Positions 5,661-6,792 of a DNA stretch of 6,792 bases are shown in pieces; position 1 is the first letter of the stretch; every line of letters begins with the position of its first letter. Under the pieces are notes generated by a model that saw nothing but the letters and a program-made list of their open reading frames with translations, searched no databases and had not been told where the DNA came from. Made by a program: the position numbers and the translations under genes. This stretch comes from an uncultured Sutterella sp. (GTDB taxonomy: Bacteria; Pseudomonadota; Gammaproteobacteria; Burkholderiales; Burkholderiaceae_F), in NCBI GenBank assembly GCA_905192805.1, contig CAJJMF010000137.1, positions 1 to 6,792 of the forward strand. Direction: 5' to 3'.

Positions 5661-6653
5661 ATGGAAGTGGAAATGCCAGAACCGGATATTCCGGTCACAA
5701 TTTTGACAGGTTTTTTGGGGGCAGGGAAAACCACCTTATTGAACCGTATTTTGAGTGAAAATCACCAATACAAGATTGCAATTATTGAAAACGAGTTTGG
5801 ACCAGAAAATATTGACAATGATTTGTTGATTAATTCTGGGAAAGAACAAATCGTTTCTATGAGTAATGGGTGCGTGTGCTGCACGATCCGTGGTGACTTG
5901 TCTCGTGTGTTGACGGATTTGCGTCATAAACGCGACCGTGGGGAAATTGAGTTTGACTATGTCGTCATCGAAACGACTGGGGTAGCCAATCCGGGTCCTG
6001 TGGCACAGACCTTCTTCATGGACGATGCCGTAGCCGCCTTTTTCAAGCTTGACGGGGTCGTGACTGTAGTGGATTGCAAACACGGTGCTCAGACGTTGAC
6101 TGATGAAGCGGCTGCACGTGATCAGGTGGGCTTTGCCGATCGTATTTTGCTCAGCAAGACCGACCTATGCACTCCCGAAGAAATTGAAGCCATGAAGGCA
6201 CGTTTGCGTCAAATGAATGCCCGTGCCCTGTTGCGTGAAGTCAATATGGGAACGTGTCCCATCGAAGAGGTGCTCAATATTTCTGGGTTCAATATGAACG
6301 ATGTGTTGGATGTGGATCCGGCCTTCTTCAGTAATGCCCACCATCATCACCATCACCGTGATGATATTCACTCGTTTGTGTTTGAGACCGACCGTGCGTT
6401 TGACCCGCAGAAGTTAGAGCGTTACATCGGATCGTTGACAGCAGTGTACGGCGAACAACTCCTACGTTATAAGGGGGTACTACAGCTTCAGGGGACAGAT
6501 CAACGCGTGGTATTCCAAGGCGTACATATGCTGGCTGTAAGTGATGCGCTTGGTCCGTGGGGAGATCGTAAACCGTATTCGAAATTAGTCTTTATTGGGC
6601 GTAATTTGCCCGAAGAGGCTATTCGCCATGGATTGACGACGTGTTTGGTCTAA
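5661..6653 (+). CDS. CobW/COG0523-family GTPase, YjiA-like, with His-rich loop
   Basis: This is a G3E-family GTPase of the COG0523 group, whose members act as metal chaperones or in metal homeostasis. The 330-residue product closely resembles E. coli YjiA (about 318). The P-loop is GFLGAGKTTL (17-26), and ENEFG (43-47) follows. The metal-binding CVCC (71-74) is the diagnostic CxCC motif. ETTG (104-107) is the Walker B-type element, and SKTD (165-168) replaces the canonical NKxD guanine-recognition motif. Six consecutive histidines (227-232) sit between the GTPase domain and the C-terminal CobW domain, which has LLRYKG and PWGDRKPYSKLVFIG. GAGGTGA (5650-5656) sets the ATG at 5661. It lies 27 bp after rlmI with no promoter or terminator seen between. 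The metal is unknown; zinc is the common case, and I see no cobalamin genes here. Confidence 0.93.
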   Translation: MEVEMPEPDIPVTILTGFLGAGKTTLLNRILSENHQYKIAIIENEFGPENIDNDLLINSGKEQIVSMSNGCVCCTIRGDLSRVLTDLRHKRDRGEIEFDYVVIETTGVANPGPVAQTFFMDDAVAAFFKLDGVVTVVDCKHGAQTLTDEAAARDQVGFADRILLSKTDLCTPEEIEAMKARLRQMNARALLREVNMGTCPIEEVLNISGFNMNDVLDVDPAFFSNAHHHHHHRDDIHSFVFETDRAFDPQKLERYIGSLTAVYGEQLLRYKGVLQLQGTDQRVVFQGVHMLAVSDALGPWGDRKPYSKLVFIGRNLPEEAIRHGLTTCLV

Positions 6654-6701
6654 TGTCACACCTGTGCTCTTAAGGGTTTCCCTATCCTAGGGGACTTTAC
6701 T

Positions 6702-6792
6702 ATGGCAAAAGCTGGCGTTTTTCGCTATAACAAAAGTATCCTGAACTCCCGCTTCACAGATCCCTATTTTAGGATCCGAGGCGGGAGATTTA
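6702..6792 (+). CDS. Start of an unrecognised open frame, cut by the window edge
   Basis: An ATG at 6702 follows AGGGGA (6689-6694) with a 7-nt spacing, a good Shine-Dalgarno. Thirty codons stay open to the edge; the peptide begins MAKAGVFRYNKSILNSRFTD and is basic. I do not recognise it, and it is not the start of DksA, which I might have expected beside such a GTPase in this group. The Shine-Dalgarno can be covered by the small hairpin CCCTA/TAGGG (6680-6684 with 6688-6692). A GC-rich hairpin (6746-6787) lies within the frame, so the segment could instead be untranslated sequence ending in a terminator. Confidence 0.35.
   Translation, partial: MAKAGVFRYNKSILNSRFTDPYFRIRGGRF
6746..6787 (+). 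repeat. Two-part inverted repeat at the right edge
   Basis: An outer stem CTCCCGC/GCGGGAG (6746-6752 with 6781-6787, 7 bp) encloses an inner stem GATCC/GGATC (6759-6763 with 6772-6776, 5 bp) with an 8-nt loop. The sequence continues ATTTA and then ends, so whether a T-run follows cannot be judged. It is a candidate operon terminator or a structured RNA element. It overlaps the partial open frame, and the two readings compete. Confidence 0.4.

Noticed and set aside
5736..6083. 115-residue minus-strand open frame inside the GTPase gene
   Set aside because: It is an antisense shadow of a clearly conserved coding region, with no recognisable domain.
6339..6356. His6 run as an artificial affinity tag from a cloning vector
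   Set aside because: It is internal, placed at a natural domain junction where this family often has His-rich loops, and the flanking genes are ordinary chromosomal genes.

Overview
This looks like a chromosomal housekeeping segment of a Gram-negative bacterium, most likely a betaproteobacterium of the order Burkholderiales. Three things point that way. The S-adenosylmethionine synthetase and DapF proteins are of proteobacterial type. Two lipid A secondary acyltransferase paralogues imply lipopolysaccharide. The order divergent metK / acyltransferase / acyltransferase / dapF is, from my knowledge of the group, typical of Burkholderiales. Base composition looks close to 50% GC by eye, moderate for that order and compatible with host-associated families such as Sutterellaceae, but I cannot fix the genus. 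No tRNA, rRNA, CRISPR array, transposase, integrase or other sign of a mobile element was seen.

Layout. Positions 1-119 are non-coding and hold three successive perfect-stem hairpins. A rho-independent terminator (120-149, minus strand) follows, then metK on the minus strand (177-1358). A 367-bp divergent intergenic region (1359-1725) carries the metK promoter and a structured metK leader on the left, and the promoter of the rightward operon on the right. Five rightward genes then follow closely: two LpxL-family acyltransferases (1726-2595 and 2592-3491, ATGA overlap), dapF (3500-4432), an rlmI-type 23S rRNA methyltransferase (4425-5633, 8-nt overlap) and a YjiA/CobW-type GTPase (5661-6653, 27-nt gap). 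A short open frame with a good ribosome-binding site starts at 6702 and runs off the right edge. A GC-rich hairpin lies inside it.

How the genes fit together. The rightward genes look like one transcriptional unit. The first two finish lipid A and dapF supplies meso-diaminopimelate for peptidoglycan and lysine, so the first half is an envelope-supply unit. The last two genes act in ribosome modification and metal homeostasis or metallochaperone work. The divergent metK makes the SAM that the RlmI-type enzyme uses.

I found no evidence for a wholly new system. The most interesting non-standard signal is the metK 5' leader. It contains two adjacent perfect inverted repeats (7 bp and 8 bp), the second of which overlaps the metK Shine-Dalgarno. 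The linker between them carries a CUUCC tract that could pair with the same Shine-Dalgarno. This is a plausible translation-level switch for SAM synthesis, but it rests on inspection alone.
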